Source: JACCUZ01 sp038246575
Lineage (GTDB): Bacteria > Actinomycetota > Actinomycetes > JACCUZ01
Direction: 5' to 3'
DNA length: 18,078 bases
NCBI GenBank assembly: GCA_038246575.1
Contig: JBBRVU010000075.1
Span: forward strand, 1 to 18,078
Shown: positions 1-7,860 of the stretch, one piece after another
How positions within the stretch are numbered: the stretch's first letter is position 1
Layout of the letters: every line of letters starts with the position of its first letter
Translations under genes and position numbers: made by a program
Notes under the pieces: model-generated
The model's input: only the letters and a program-made list of their open reading frames with translations
What the model was told of the DNA's origin: nothing
Database searches by the model: none

Positions 1-69
1 CGGCGCGATCAACGCCCACTGCTCATCGGTCAGATCGGAGGGATAGGGGCGCGGGGAAGTGGACGCCAT
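1..69 (-). CDS. IS5-type transposase, N-terminal fragment (runs off left edge)
   Basis: Reading the minus strand from an ATG at 69 gives 23 codons open to the window edge. They include SDLTDEQWALIAP, the hallmark start of actinobacterial IS5-type DDE transposases (a short basic/proline leader, then 'LTDEQW'). The catalytic region lies outside the window. The gene points away from the hydantoin operon, so an insertion sequence borders that operon on its downstream side. The 67 bases between this start and the racemase stop should contain the element's terminal repeat. I cannot define it, but a heptamer direct repeat CAGTCAC (89-95 and 98-104) is visible there. Family assignment rests on one motif recognised by eye. 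Confidence 0.72.
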   Translation of the reverse strand, partial: MASTSPRPYPSDLTDEQWALIAP

Positions 70-136
70 ACCGCCACACTGGCCACCTCAGTCACAACAG
101 TCACGGAGGCTCGCCGAGTGCTTTCCCAACACGTTC

Positions 137-802
137 TCAGCTCAAGTCGCTCGACTGCGTGAGTGCCGCCTCCAACAACTTCGTCGCGCTCCGGACGCCT
201 TCGACGACCGGCACTCCGAGTTCGGTGGACAACTCCGCCGCTATCGGTCCCATCGACGCGCAGCCCAGACATACGGTGTCGACCCGATCCTCGAAGAAGC
301 ACCGCTCCAACTGACGCCGCACCAGTGTGAAGCTCTCCTCCGGCTGTTGAGCCAGTTCCAGGACCGAAACCCCGGTGGCCCGCACACTGGCCAGCCGGTT
401 GGACAGCCCGTAGCGGTCCGCCAGGTCCTCCATCATCGGCACTGCCGATTCGAGGGCGCACACAATAGAGAATCGCCGTCCGATCGCACTCGCGGTCATC
501 ATCGCCGCCTCCGCGATGCCGACCACGGGAACGTCCACCTGTCGGCGGACGTCATCGAGTCCTGGGTCCCCGAAGCAGGCGATGACCACGGCATCGCACG
601 TATCCACGTCCCACGAGCCGAGACTGCGCAGCACCTCACTGGTGGCGGCGTGTTCGTCGGCGGGAGTCTCGATCGCCGGCGGGCCGCCGCGCGGGTTCAC
701 CGCGATGATCTCCGTGCCGGGCCCGGCCGCCCGCCTGGCCTGCACGGCGATCATCTCGGTCATGACTTCGGTCGTGTTCGGATTGATGAACAGGAGCCGC
801 AT
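137..802 (-). CDS. hyuE: Hydantoin racemase (Asp/Glu racemase superfamily)
   Basis: This 221-residue protein should interconvert the D and L forms of 5-substituted hydantoins so that a stereoselective hydantoinase can use both. It opens with MRLLFINPNTT, the typical start of the family. The two catalytic cysteines of the Asp/Glu racemase fold are visible as C76 (IACFGDPG) and C181 (VCLGCASMGP); these are the same positions reported for characterised hydantoin racemases. The length is normal and there is no frameshift. It is the last gene of the minus-strand operon, 6 bases after the hydantoinase stop, which supports coupled expression. No strong ribosome binding site precedes the ATG. Cofactor-independent cytoplasmic activity is known for the family. 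The exact substrate is inferred from the neighbours; a related Asp/Glu or arylmalonate-type racemase is the alternative. Confidence 0.9.
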   Translation of the reverse strand: MRLLFINPNTTEVMTEMIAVQARRAAGPGTEIIAVNPRGGPPAIETPADEHAATSEVLRSLGSWDVDTCDAVVIACFGDPGLDDVRRQVDVPVVGIAEAAMMTASAIGRRFSIVCALESAVPMMEDLADRYGLSNRLASVRATGVSVLELAQQPEESFTLVRRQLERCFFEDRVDTVCLGCASMGPIAAELSTELGVPVVEGVRSATKLLEAALTQSSDLS

Positions 803-808
803 GATGGC

Positions 809-2221
809 CTACAGGCTCGTCATCTCGCCTGGCCCGAAGGGACCGAACGAACGACGCAGGTACTGCCCCCGGCCAGGGCTGCTGGTGACCTGCCCCGACT
901 CGAAGACGACGTCGCCACGGCTCAGCACGAGGGTCGGAGCGCCTTGGCACTTCCATCCCTCGAAGGGCGTGTAATCGACAGCCATGTGCTGATGCTTGGC
1001 CGTGATCGTGAAGTCGGCCTCGGGGTCGAAGACCACGATGTCGGCGTCGTACCCCGGCGCGATGCTGCCCTTGCGGTCCAACCCGAACATCCGGGCCGGC
1101 GCCGTTGAGGTGACCGCCACCAGCTCCGACATCGTCAGCCGGCCGGCCCTGACCCCGTGCTCGTGCAGCAGCACCAGCCGGTGCTCGATCGTGGGTAGGC
1201 CGTTCGGGATCTTCGAGAAGTCGCCGCGGCCCAGCTGCTTCTGCCCGCTGAAGTTGAATGGACAGTGGTCGGTCGTGCAGATCTGCAACGAGTGTTGCCG
1301 GAGCGCCGACCACAAGACGTCCTGGTCGGCCCTTGTCCGCAGGGGCGGCGAGCACACGTACTTGGCGCCGTCGAACCCGGGACGGGCCAACTCCTTCTCC
1401 GTCAGGGTCAGGTAGTGGACGCAGGTCTCGCCGAACACCGGGCGGCCCTTGTCGCGGGCCGACTGGATCTCACTCACTGCCTCCGCGCTGGACACATGCA
1501 CGACGAAGAGCGGTCGCTTGGCCCAGTGGGCCAGGTGCACGGCTCGGGCCGTGGCCTCCTGTTCGGTGCTGGCCGGCCGGGTGGCGGCGTGGGCGTGCGG
1601 TCCGGTGTCCCCTCGGTCCAGCGCGTCGGCGATGTTGACCTCGATCGCGTCGCCGTTTTCCGCATGCACTTGGACGAGGCCGCCGGTCTGGCGGGTTCGC
1701 CGCAAAACCCGCAGGAGCTGTTCGTCGTCGGCCATGAAGGACCCCTTGAAGGCCATGAACACCTTGAACGAGGTCACCCCCTCGTCGACGACGGCCTGCA
1801 TCTCCTCGACGGCGGCCGGGCTCGCGTCGGTGACCGCCAGGTGGAACCCGTAGTCGATGTGGGCTTTGCCGTGTGCGCGCTCCTGCCAGGCGGCCAAGCC
1901 GTGACGCAGCGAGCCGTCGGTCTGCATCGCGAAGTCCACGATCGAGGTGGTACCGCCCGCAGCTGCCGCGGCCGTTCCGGTGTCGAAGTCGTCTGCGGTG
2001 ACGGTGCCCATCGTCGGCATCGCCAGGTGGGTGTGGCTGTCGACGAGCCCTGGCAGCAGCAGACAGCCCGACACGTCGACATCGCGGTCCGCCGTCGCGT
2101 GCAGGTCCTGTTGCAGCGCGGCGACTTGGCCATCCTCGATGAGGACGTCGGCCCGGGCCTCACCCGCCGCCGATATGACGGTGCCACCGCGCAGGACCGT
2201 ACGCATTGGGGCGCTACTCAC
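809..2221 (-). CDS. hydA: Hydantoinase / dihydropyrimidinase (cyclic amidohydrolase)
   Basis: This binuclear zinc amidohydrolase of 470 residues opens hydantoin or dihydropyrimidine rings to N-carbamoyl amino acids. Visible metal-site residues are H63 and H65 (DSHTHLAMP), the carboxylated lysine K153 (SFKVFMAFKG), H186 (VHAENG), H242 (VVHVSSAEA) and D318 (CTTDHCPFNF), followed by the family segment GDFSKIPNGLPTIEHR. The tyrosine that normally sits five residues after the lysine (FMAYK) is F158 here. The start given is GTG, overlapping the permease stop as GTGA. An ATG five codons later (2206) is an alternative, and neither has a clear Shine-Dalgarno. The gene lies between a hydantoin-type permease and a hydantoin racemase, which favours a hydantoin substrate over dihydrouracil. 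Stereospecificity cannot be read from the sequence. Confidence 0.9.
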   Translation of the reverse strand: MSSAPMRTVLRGGTVISAAGEARADVLIEDGQVAALQQDLHATADRDVDVSGCLLLPGLVDSHTHLAMPTMGTVTADDFDTGTAAAAAGGTTSIVDFAMQTDGSLRHGLAAWQERAHGKAHIDYGFHLAVTDASPAAVEEMQAVVDEGVTSFKVFMAFKGSFMADDEQLLRVLRRTRQTGGLVQVHAENGDAIEVNIADALDRGDTGPHAHAATRPASTEQEATARAVHLAHWAKRPLFVVHVSSAEAVSEIQSARDKGRPVFGETCVHYLTLTEKELARPGFDGAKYVCSPPLRTRADQDVLWSALRQHSLQICTTDHCPFNFSGQKQLGRGDFSKIPNGLPTIEHRLVLLHEHGVRAGRLTMSELVAVTSTAPARMFGLDRKGSIAPGYDADIVVFDPEADFTITAKHQHMAVDYTPFEGWKCQGAPTLVLSRGDVVFESGQVTSSPGRGQYLRRSFGPFGPGEMTSL

Positions 2222-3777
2222 TGCCGCGCGCCTGGCCTGGGCGCCACGATTCCCTCACCGCGTGCGACGAGTTCCTCCAACTCGACACCAGTCTCTCCGA
2301 CGGGGGCGAACGACTCGCCGATCGAGCTCCTGCGGGCCATCGGCACCACCAGTAGGTAGAGCACGAACCCAAGGGCGATGCCGAACACCGACGCGTAGTC
2401 GTATGCCCAGTCGATAGCGTCCACCCACTGTCCGAGGATGCAGAAGACCGAACCGGCAACCAATACCGACAGCGTCCACGGGTTGAAGCCGCGATAGCCC
2501 CAGTAGATGGAGCCCGAGCGGTAGAGGGCAGGGATGTCGAGGCGGCCGCGGCGGACCAGGTAGTAGTCCGCGATCAGGATGCCAGTGGCTGGGCCGATCA
2601 CCGCACCGACGTTGTTCAGCACCGAGAACAGCGTGTCGGGGTTCTCCATCAGCTTCCACGGCCGGTAGACGAAGCCGAGGACGATGCTGATCGCGGCTGC
2701 TCTCTTGAAGGTCATGAACTTGGGGATCAGGTTGGTGAGGTCGTATGCAGGCGACACGATGTTGGCCGCCAGGTTGACCGACATCGTCGCGATGGCGATC
2801 GCGAGGGCACCGAGGATGGCTACCACTGGGTTGTCCATAGCGACGAGCACGTCGGCCGGGTTCCACAGCACCTTGCCGGTCGAGGCCTCGGCGCCGGACA
2901 CGATGATCGCGGCCATCCCGTAGAACACGAGCGTGGCGAGCGGGAGGCCGTAGAACAAGCCGGTGACCTGCGCCCGGTTGGACCTCGCGAAACGGGTCAG
3001 GTCAGGCAGGTTGAGGACCATGGTGGCCCAGCTCGCGGAGATGAAGAGCGCGACGCCGGGCAGGAAGCCATGCCCCAGGAAGTCACCCGTCGAGTCATAG
3101 CCACTGGAGTGGTCGAACACCGGGCCGAGACCGTCCATCTGTGTGAACGCCCAGATCACCAGCGGCAACATCACCACGAAGATCAGCGGGCCTGCCCACC
3201 CCTCGAACCGCCGGACGGTCTCCATGCCGTGCCGGATCAGTAGCAGGTTCGCGGCCCAGTAGACGATCATCGACGCCCACAGGTTGGCGGGCACTCCCCC
3301 GAACTGGGAGTCCCAGTTGGCCCAGGCGTGGAAGCTGGTGCCGAGCAGGACGTTGACCGCGGTCGAGCCGAGGTAGGACTGCACGCCGAACCAGCCAATG
3401 GCCACGATTCCGCGGAGCAGCGCCGGCACGTTGGCGCCGAAGACGCCGAACGCCGACCGCGCCCAGACCGCGAACGGGATCCCATACCGTGAACCGACCC
3501 GGCCGGTGAGCGCCATCAGCCCCATCTGCACCATGTTGGCGACAAACACGACGCTGAGCGCCTGCCAAGCGGACATGCCTGTGGCGATCATGCCGCCGAT
3601 GACCGCGAACCCGAAGGCGCTGTGCACCATACCCATCCACAGCGCGGCGAAGTTCCAGGCGCTCCACTTGCGGTCGAGCACCGGCGTGGGGACCAGATCG
3701 CGGTTGGTGAGCCGCGGGTCGGTGTCGCGGATGACCTGATCTGCAGTGAAACTGGCATCGGAGGAGCTGTATGTCAT
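2218..3777 (-). CDS. hyuP: NCS1 nucleobase/hydantoin:cation symporter (Mhp1-like)
   Basis: This polytopic inner-membrane transporter has 519 residues, the usual size of the 12-helix NCS1 family. The soluble N-terminus (about 1-40) ends in WSAWNFAALWMGMVHS, matching the first-helix signature of NCS1 proteins. GWFGVQSYLGS carries W129 and Q133, the counterparts of the hydantoin-stacking tryptophan and the glutamine of Mhp1. A later SVNLAANIVSPAYDL segment corresponds to the asparagine-bearing helix 8 region. It most likely imports a hydantoin, allantoin or related ureide with sodium or protons. The ATG has GAGGTC upstream. Its stop overlaps the hydantoinase GTG start, and the lyase gene ends 42 bases upstream of it. 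The substrate is inferred from context; uracil or allantoin import is also possible for this family. Confidence 0.9.
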   Translation of the reverse strand: MTYSSSDASFTADQVIRDTDPRLTNRDLVPTPVLDRKWSAWNFAALWMGMVHSAFGFAVIGGMIATGMSAWQALSVVFVANMVQMGLMALTGRVGSRYGIPFAVWARSAFGVFGANVPALLRGIVAIGWFGVQSYLGSTAVNVLLGTSFHAWANWDSQFGGVPANLWASMIVYWAANLLLIRHGMETVRRFEGWAGPLIFVVMLPLVIWAFTQMDGLGPVFDHSSGYDSTGDFLGHGFLPGVALFISASWATMVLNLPDLTRFARSNRAQVTGLFYGLPLATLVFYGMAAIIVSGAEASTGKVLWNPADVLVAMDNPVVAILGALAIAIATMSVNLAANIVSPAYDLTNLIPKFMTFKRAAAISIVLGFVYRPWKLMENPDTLFSVLNNVGAVIGPATGILIADYYLVRRGRLDIPALYRSGSIYWGYRGFNPWTLSVLVAGSVFCILGQWVDAIDWAYDYASVFGIALGFVLYLLVVPMARRSSIGESFAPVGETGVELEELVARGEGIVAPRPGARQ

Positions 3778-3819
3778 GGCGGACCTCGATGAGTAGGCGT
3801 TCCGTTTCCGACAAGTGAC

Positions 3820-4947
3820 TCAGACCGCTATCGCCGTTCCGACGACCCGGTCGTACGCCTCGGGATCAGTGGCGCCTTCAGTAGAGACAACGAGCACCGT
3901 GTCTTCCGGACGCAGTGACAGTTGATCGCCGAAGGCCAACAGACCCGCGAGGCCGGCCGCACCGCTCTCGCCGGAGACGACACCGACGCCGGCCAGCGTC
4001 CGCATCGCCTCCTCGGCGTCGGCATCCTCGACGGCGACGAAGGCGTCGATGCCGGCGCGCAGGTCGGGCCAGGCGATGCGCGAGGGCGTCCCGCAGTTGA
4101 GGCCGGCCATGATCGAATCGAGCGCACCACCGACCCGAACCGGCTCGCCGGCTCGGGCGCTGGCCTGAAGACAGGCGGCCTTGGTCGGCTCGCACCCGAT
4201 GACTCGCGCGCCGCGCGGTACGAAGCCGCGCACCACCGACGCGGCGAATGCGCCGACCCCGATCTGGGCGCTCACAACAGTAGGGGCCCGCTCGCCGAGG
4301 TCGGCCAGCTGCTCGTACACCTCGGCGGCGATGGTGGCGTACCCGTCGATGACCCAGCCGGGGACCTCCTCGTAGCCCTCCCAGGAGGTGTCGGACACGA
4401 CCACATGGGTGTCGTCGGCGAGGCCGGCGGAACGCTCGACCGCCTCGTCGTAGGTGCCAGGCACCACGGCGACGCGGGCCCCCTCCTTCTCCAGGCCGTC
4501 GATGCGGGCCTGGACCATGTCCCGTGGCACCAGAATGTCGGCGTCCAGCCCAAGCAGGGCGGCCATCTTCGCGACCGCCCGGCCGTGGTTACCGTCAGTG
4601 GCCGCAACCAGGGTGAGGCCCAGCGGTTCGACCCGCACCCGCAGCCCCATGAGACCGTCGACGGCTCCGGGGTCGGCGCCGACGTGAGCGCACAACGCCC
4701 GGAAGGTGGCCCAGGAGGCGCCCAGGATCTTGAACGACGGCATCCCCAGCCGGTCCGACTCGTCCTTGACCCAGACCTTGGTGACGCCGAGCCGGGTGGC
4801 CAGGTCGGGCGCGTCCACCAGTGGCGTCGGCCGGTAACCGGGCAATGACCGGTGGAACGCGCGGACCGCCCCGGAGTCGGTGGTGGCCACCTCGCCGGTG
4901 GCGAAGCGGTTGACCACGACTCCGCGTGGGACTTCGCCGCTAGTCAC
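3820..4947 (-). CDS. dpaL: Diaminopropionate ammonia-lyase (PLP fold type II)
   Basis: This cytoplasmic PLP enzyme (375 residues) should convert 2,3-diaminopropionate to pyruvate and two ammonia. The Schiff-base lysine is K73 in SFKILGASWA. ATDGNHGRAVA supplies the asparagine/glycine segment that contacts the cofactor, and a glycine-rich phosphate loop (SGESGAAGLAG) lies near the C-terminus. The N-terminal region 'FHRSLPGYRPTPL' matches the diaminopropionate ammonia-lyase subfamily (E. coli YgeX type) better than threonine dehydratase. The start is GTG overlapping the M20 hydrolase stop (GTGA), so the two are probably translationally coupled. The order hydrolase-lyase-permease-hydantoinase echoes ygeY-ygeX-hyuA of E. 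coli. The general fold is certain; the diaminopropionate substrate is a family-level assignment. Confidence 0.85.
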   Translation of the reverse strand: MTSGEVPRGVVVNRFATGEVATTDSGAVRAFHRSLPGYRPTPLVDAPDLATRLGVTKVWVKDESDRLGMPSFKILGASWATFRALCAHVGADPGAVDGLMGLRVRVEPLGLTLVAATDGNHGRAVAKMAALLGLDADILVPRDMVQARIDGLEKEGARVAVVPGTYDEAVERSAGLADDTHVVVSDTSWEGYEEVPGWVIDGYATIAAEVYEQLADLGERAPTVVSAQIGVGAFAASVVRGFVPRGARVIGCEPTKAACLQASARAGEPVRVGGALDSIMAGLNCGTPSRIAWPDLRAGIDAFVAVEDADAEEAMRTLAGVGVVSGESGAAGLAGLLAFGDQLSLRPEDTVLVVSTEGATDPEAYDRVVGTAIAV

Positions 4948-6125
4948 TGCGGGCGTCCGTGCTTTAGCAGGCCGGACACGATCGCGGCGTACCCCTGGGC
5001 GCCGACGCGCAGGTCGCTCAACGCGATGGACTCGTCCACGGTGTGCGCCTGATCCTCGTCACCAGGCCCGTACCCGATGGTCGGGATCCCGAGGTGGCCG
5101 GCGGTGCCGGAGCCGTTGGTGCAGAACTTGTAGTGGCCGACCGCGGCGTCCAGGCCGGCCGAACGCAGCCCTTCCACCGCCGCGGTGACGATGGCAGCTT
5201 CCTCATCGACGAGCCAGGCCGGCGCGAAGTTCGGCGCCTGCACCTGCGCGCCGGTGTAGGCGGTGTAGTCGTCCTCGGCGATGCTGACGGTGGCTTTGGT
5301 TCCCCAGCGAGCGGTGACCTCGTCGACGATCGCCCGCACCGGGGCGAGCACGTCCTGCTCGGTCTCCCCCACCAGCGTGCGCCGGTCGAAGGTCGCCACG
5401 CAGCGCTCCGGGACCACCGAGCGGCCCGGGTAGGGGTGGGACATGACGTCGGTCAGCACCAGGATGCCCTCGCCCAGCGTGGGGTGCTGCGGCGCCGGGA
5501 TGGCCCGCAGCCCGCTGATCACGTCGGCCATCACCTCGGCGGCGTTGAGCCCGGCCGACGGGTGCGCGGAGTGGCAGGACTTGCCCGCCACCTCGACCAA
5601 GACCTCGGCGCGCCCCCGCTGGCCTCGGGCGACCTGGCGGGCGGTCGCCTCGCAGATCACGACATAGTCGGGCTGCACCTGCTCGGCTACCCGCACGAGC
5701 GCTGGGCCCTCGACGAGTTCCTCGGCCACGCTGCCCGACAGCACGATCGTCCCGACGCTTAGGTCCTTCAGGGTCGCGACGCCGTGCACGCAGGCGGCCA
5801 TCGGGCCTTTCATGTCGACGGTGCCGCGCCCGTAGGCCCGGCCGTCGACGATCTCGCCGCTGGGCTTGCGGGTCCATTCGGCGGGGTCGACGACGACGAC
5901 GGTGTCGAGGTGCGAATCGAGGAGCACGGTCGGCCCGTCGCCGAGCCGCAGGGTCCCGATGACGTTGCCGATCTCGTCGACGGTGACGTCGAAGCCGAAC
6001 CCGGCCAACTCGTCGCGGAGCACGGCCGCGACGTCGCCCTCCTCGGTTGAGTAGCTGCGCGCGGCGACCAGACGGAGCAGGAACTGTTCCAAAGCTTGGT
6101 TGTCGACTGGGTACGCGTCTGTCAT
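4944..6125 (-). CDS. M20-family metallohydrolase, YgeY/ArgE/DapE-like
   Basis: This 393-residue dizinc amidohydrolase has the M20 motifs in order: metal ligands H72 and D74 (LLDSHLDTV), bridging D104 (GRGTVDMKGPMA), the catalytic/metal glutamate pair E135-E136 (VAEELVEG), a dimer-domain histidine in KSCHSAHPSAGLNA, and a late metal histidine in EDQAHTVDESI. Overall it looks most like the YgeY group of deacetylase-type hydrolases. In this operon it is the best candidate to remove the carbamoyl or acyl group from the ring-opened product, because no separate N-carbamoyl amino acid hydrolase is encoded. The ATG is preceded by GAGGGAG at a slightly long spacing. It overlaps the lyase gene by four bases and begins 40 bases after the deacylase stop. 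An ArgE-like, DapE-like or dipeptidase activity cannot be excluded. Confidence 0.82.
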   Translation of the reverse strand: MTDAYPVDNQALEQFLLRLVAARSYSTEEGDVAAVLRDELAGFGFDVTVDEIGNVIGTLRLGDGPTVLLDSHLDTVVVVDPAEWTRKPSGEIVDGRAYGRGTVDMKGPMAACVHGVATLKDLSVGTIVLSGSVAEELVEGPALVRVAEQVQPDYVVICEATARQVARGQRGRAEVLVEVAGKSCHSAHPSAGLNAAEVMADVISGLRAIPAPQHPTLGEGILVLTDVMSHPYPGRSVVPERCVATFDRRTLVGETEQDVLAPVRAIVDEVTARWGTKATVSIAEDDYTAYTGAQVQAPNFAPAWLVDEEAAIVTAAVEGLRSAGLDAAVGHYKFCTNGSGTAGHLGIPTIGYGPGDEDQAHTVDESIALSDLRVGAQGYAAIVSGLLKHGRPQ

Positions 6126-6165
6126 CGGGATCTCGCTCCCTCGTGTGGAGTGGTCGGGGTCAGGG

Positions 6166-7755
6166 TCAGGCGCGGGTTGCTGCCGTTGTTCGGCACACGT
6201 CGCCGGTTCGGGCTCCGGTGTGTTGCCCGGACCGCCAGACGGCCCGGCCGCCGACGGTCACCAGGCGTACGCCAGGCGGGGTCTGGCGGGGATCGTCGTA
6301 CGTCGCGGTGTCCACGTATTCCGTCGGGTCGAGCAGCACGAGGTCCGCGCGCAGCCCCTCGGCCACCCGACCACGGTCAGGTAGGCCGAGCAGCTGGGCT
6401 GGCTTCGTCGCCAGTCGACCCACGGCCTCGGTGACGGTGATCAGCCCCTCGCGCAATGCCAACCGTCCCAAGACGCGGGCAGCGGTTCCGTACAGCCGCG
6501 GGTGCGGGTGCGGGTTGAACACTCCGTCGGAGCCGACCATCGCCGCAGGATGGGTAAAGATCTCGCGCACGATCTGCTCGGTCGAGTAGTGGTCGATCAT
6601 CGCAACATCGAGATCGGTATCGGCGAGGAGGTCGAAGACGGCGACGACCGGTTCGGCGCCTCGCTCGTTAGCGATCTGCTCGATGCTCTTGCCGACGTCG
6701 CCCGCGCGACCGCCTGCGGCTTGGGTAACGAAGATGTTGTCCGGTCCGCAGGCGCCGAACAGGTTCTCCCAGCCGCTCAGGCCGCGCTCCATGTCGCGCG
6801 CCATCCGGGTCCGTTCCGAGGCGTCGCGCACCCGGCCGAGCATGGAGGCCGAGCCGCCGTCGAGGGCCCAAGGCGGCAGCAAAGCGGCCAGGATGGTGCT
6901 GCCTGCTCCGTAGGGGTACTGGTCGAACGAAAACCGGATCCGCTCTTGGGCGGCGGTCAGCAGGCCGACCAGCTCGCCGAGCAGGTCCGGGCAGCCCACG
7001 AGCTTGACGTGGGACACGTGCAGCCGCGCGCCGGTCCGCTCCGAGACGCCGACGAACTCACTGATCGAGTCCAGCACGCCGCGAGCCTCGTTGCGCACGT
7101 GCGGCACCAGCGGCGCGTCGTACTCCGCCGCCACCTCCGCCATCGCGGTCAACTCGTCGGTGTCGGCGTAGAGCCCGGGGGCGTAGATCAGGCCGAACGA
7201 GATGGCCCGCGCGCCGGCCTCGAAGCACTCACGGGCGAGGTCCTGCATGGCGCGGGTTTCCGACGGTTCCGGTCTGCGGTTGTGCGTGCCCACGACGACC
7301 TCGCGTACGGCGCTGTGCGGCACACAGGCGACGATGTTCGCAGCCGGGCCGGCGGCTTCGACCCGCAACAGGAACTCGTCGAGGCCCGACCAGTCCCACG
7401 GGGCCCGGATGCTCGGCTCGAGAGCCTGCAGATATCGCCGCCGGCCGTCACGCAGGGCTGCGCTCAGCGGCGCCGGCCCCAGACCGTCGGGGCAGATGAG
7501 CTCGGTGGTGAACCCCTGCGCCACCTTGGGCTCGAGCAGCGGGTCGTCGAACACCTGCAAGCAACTGTGGGCATGCATATCGACGAACCCCGGCGCCAGC
7601 AGGAGTCCGCGACCGTCGACCGTCTCGCCAGCCGCCTCGATCGGCAAGCGGGCACCCACGGCGGTGATCCGCCCGCCGCTCACCGCGACATCGGCCGTTC
7701 GCGCCCCGTCGACGTCGACGACGTCGGCACCCGCGATCACCAGCTCGGCCTGCAT
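6166..7755 (-). CDS. N-acyl-D-amino-acid deacylase (D-aminoacylase), amidohydrolase superfamily
   Basis: This zinc amidohydrolase of 529 residues is predicted to hydrolyse N-acyl-D-amino acids (or related N-substituted D-amino acids). Motifs are GFVDMHAHS (H61, H63), the metal-bridging cysteine C88 (TTELICPDG), a histidine in VPHVRNEA, another in LHVSHVKLVG, and the C-terminal aspartate region VGSDGVFNP followed by HPRLYGT. The end TGARTGDV is typical of the family. I chose the ATG at 7755 because GGAGGGAG lies just upstream and the family begins here; the open frame extends 115 codons further but that stretch opposes the regulator gene. It is the first gene of the operon, facing the GntR gene. 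Deacylase versus a D-carbamoyl or dipeptide specificity is unresolved. Confidence 0.87.
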   Translation of the reverse strand: MQAELVIAGADVVDVDGARTADVAVSGGRITAVGARLPIEAAGETVDGRGLLLAPGFVDMHAHSCLQVFDDPLLEPKVAQGFTTELICPDGLGPAPLSAALRDGRRRYLQALEPSIRAPWDWSGLDEFLLRVEAAGPAANIVACVPHSAVREVVVGTHNRRPEPSETRAMQDLARECFEAGARAISFGLIYAPGLYADTDELTAMAEVAAEYDAPLVPHVRNEARGVLDSISEFVGVSERTGARLHVSHVKLVGCPDLLGELVGLLTAAQERIRFSFDQYPYGAGSTILAALLPPWALDGGSASMLGRVRDASERTRMARDMERGLSGWENLFGACGPDNIFVTQAAGGRAGDVGKSIEQIANERGAEPVVAVFDLLADTDLDVAMIDHYSTEQIVREIFTHPAAMVGSDGVFNPHPHPRLYGTAARVLGRLALREGLITVTEAVGRLATKPAQLLGLPDRGRVAEGLRADLVLLDPTEYVDTATYDDPRQTPPGVRLVTVGGRAVWRSGQHTGARTGDVCRTTAATRA

Positions 7756-7760
7756 CGGGG

Positions 7761-7768
7761 CTCCCTCC
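7761..7768 (-). promoter_or_regulatory. Ribosome binding site fixing the deacylase start
   Basis: On the minus strand this reads GGAGGGAG, five bases before the ATG at 7755-7753. It is the strongest Shine-Dalgarno of the catabolic operon and argues against the much longer upstream reading frame. Confidence 0.7.
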
Positions 7769-7795
7769 GAGTGACCACAGGCACCCTGGCAGATT

Positions 7796-7837
7796 TGTAG
7801 GACAGCTGTCAACAGTTGTCTTGCCGTGATGTGGCAA
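7796..7837. promoter_or_regulatory. Candidate operator/promoter region between the divergent operon and GntR regulator
   Basis: The spacer between the two divergent starts holds a perfect 10-bp palindrome GACAGCTGTC (7801-7810). A direct repeat follows at exactly one helical turn, ACAGCTGTCA (7802-7811) and ACAGTTGTCT (7812-7821), and then an inverted repeat TTGCC-7 nt-GGCAA (7821-7837). Such clustered symmetric elements are what a dimeric GntR/UTRA protein would bind. On the minus strand a weak promoter can be drawn as AAGACA, 17 bases, TACAAA. It overlaps these repeats, so binding would be expected to block operon transcription. Repeats are seen directly; their use as an operator is inference. 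Confidence 0.45.
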
Positions 7838-7860
7838 ACTTGGTTTCCGTGTCCGATGTC

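Noticed and set aside
59..1108. Long plus-strand frames opposite the hydantoin operon (59-1108, 1265-2359, 3922-4848, 5043-5762, 6502-7800)
   Set aside because: They mirror real minus-strand genes in GC-rich DNA, are rich in Arg/Gly/His, and show no domains or ribosome sites.
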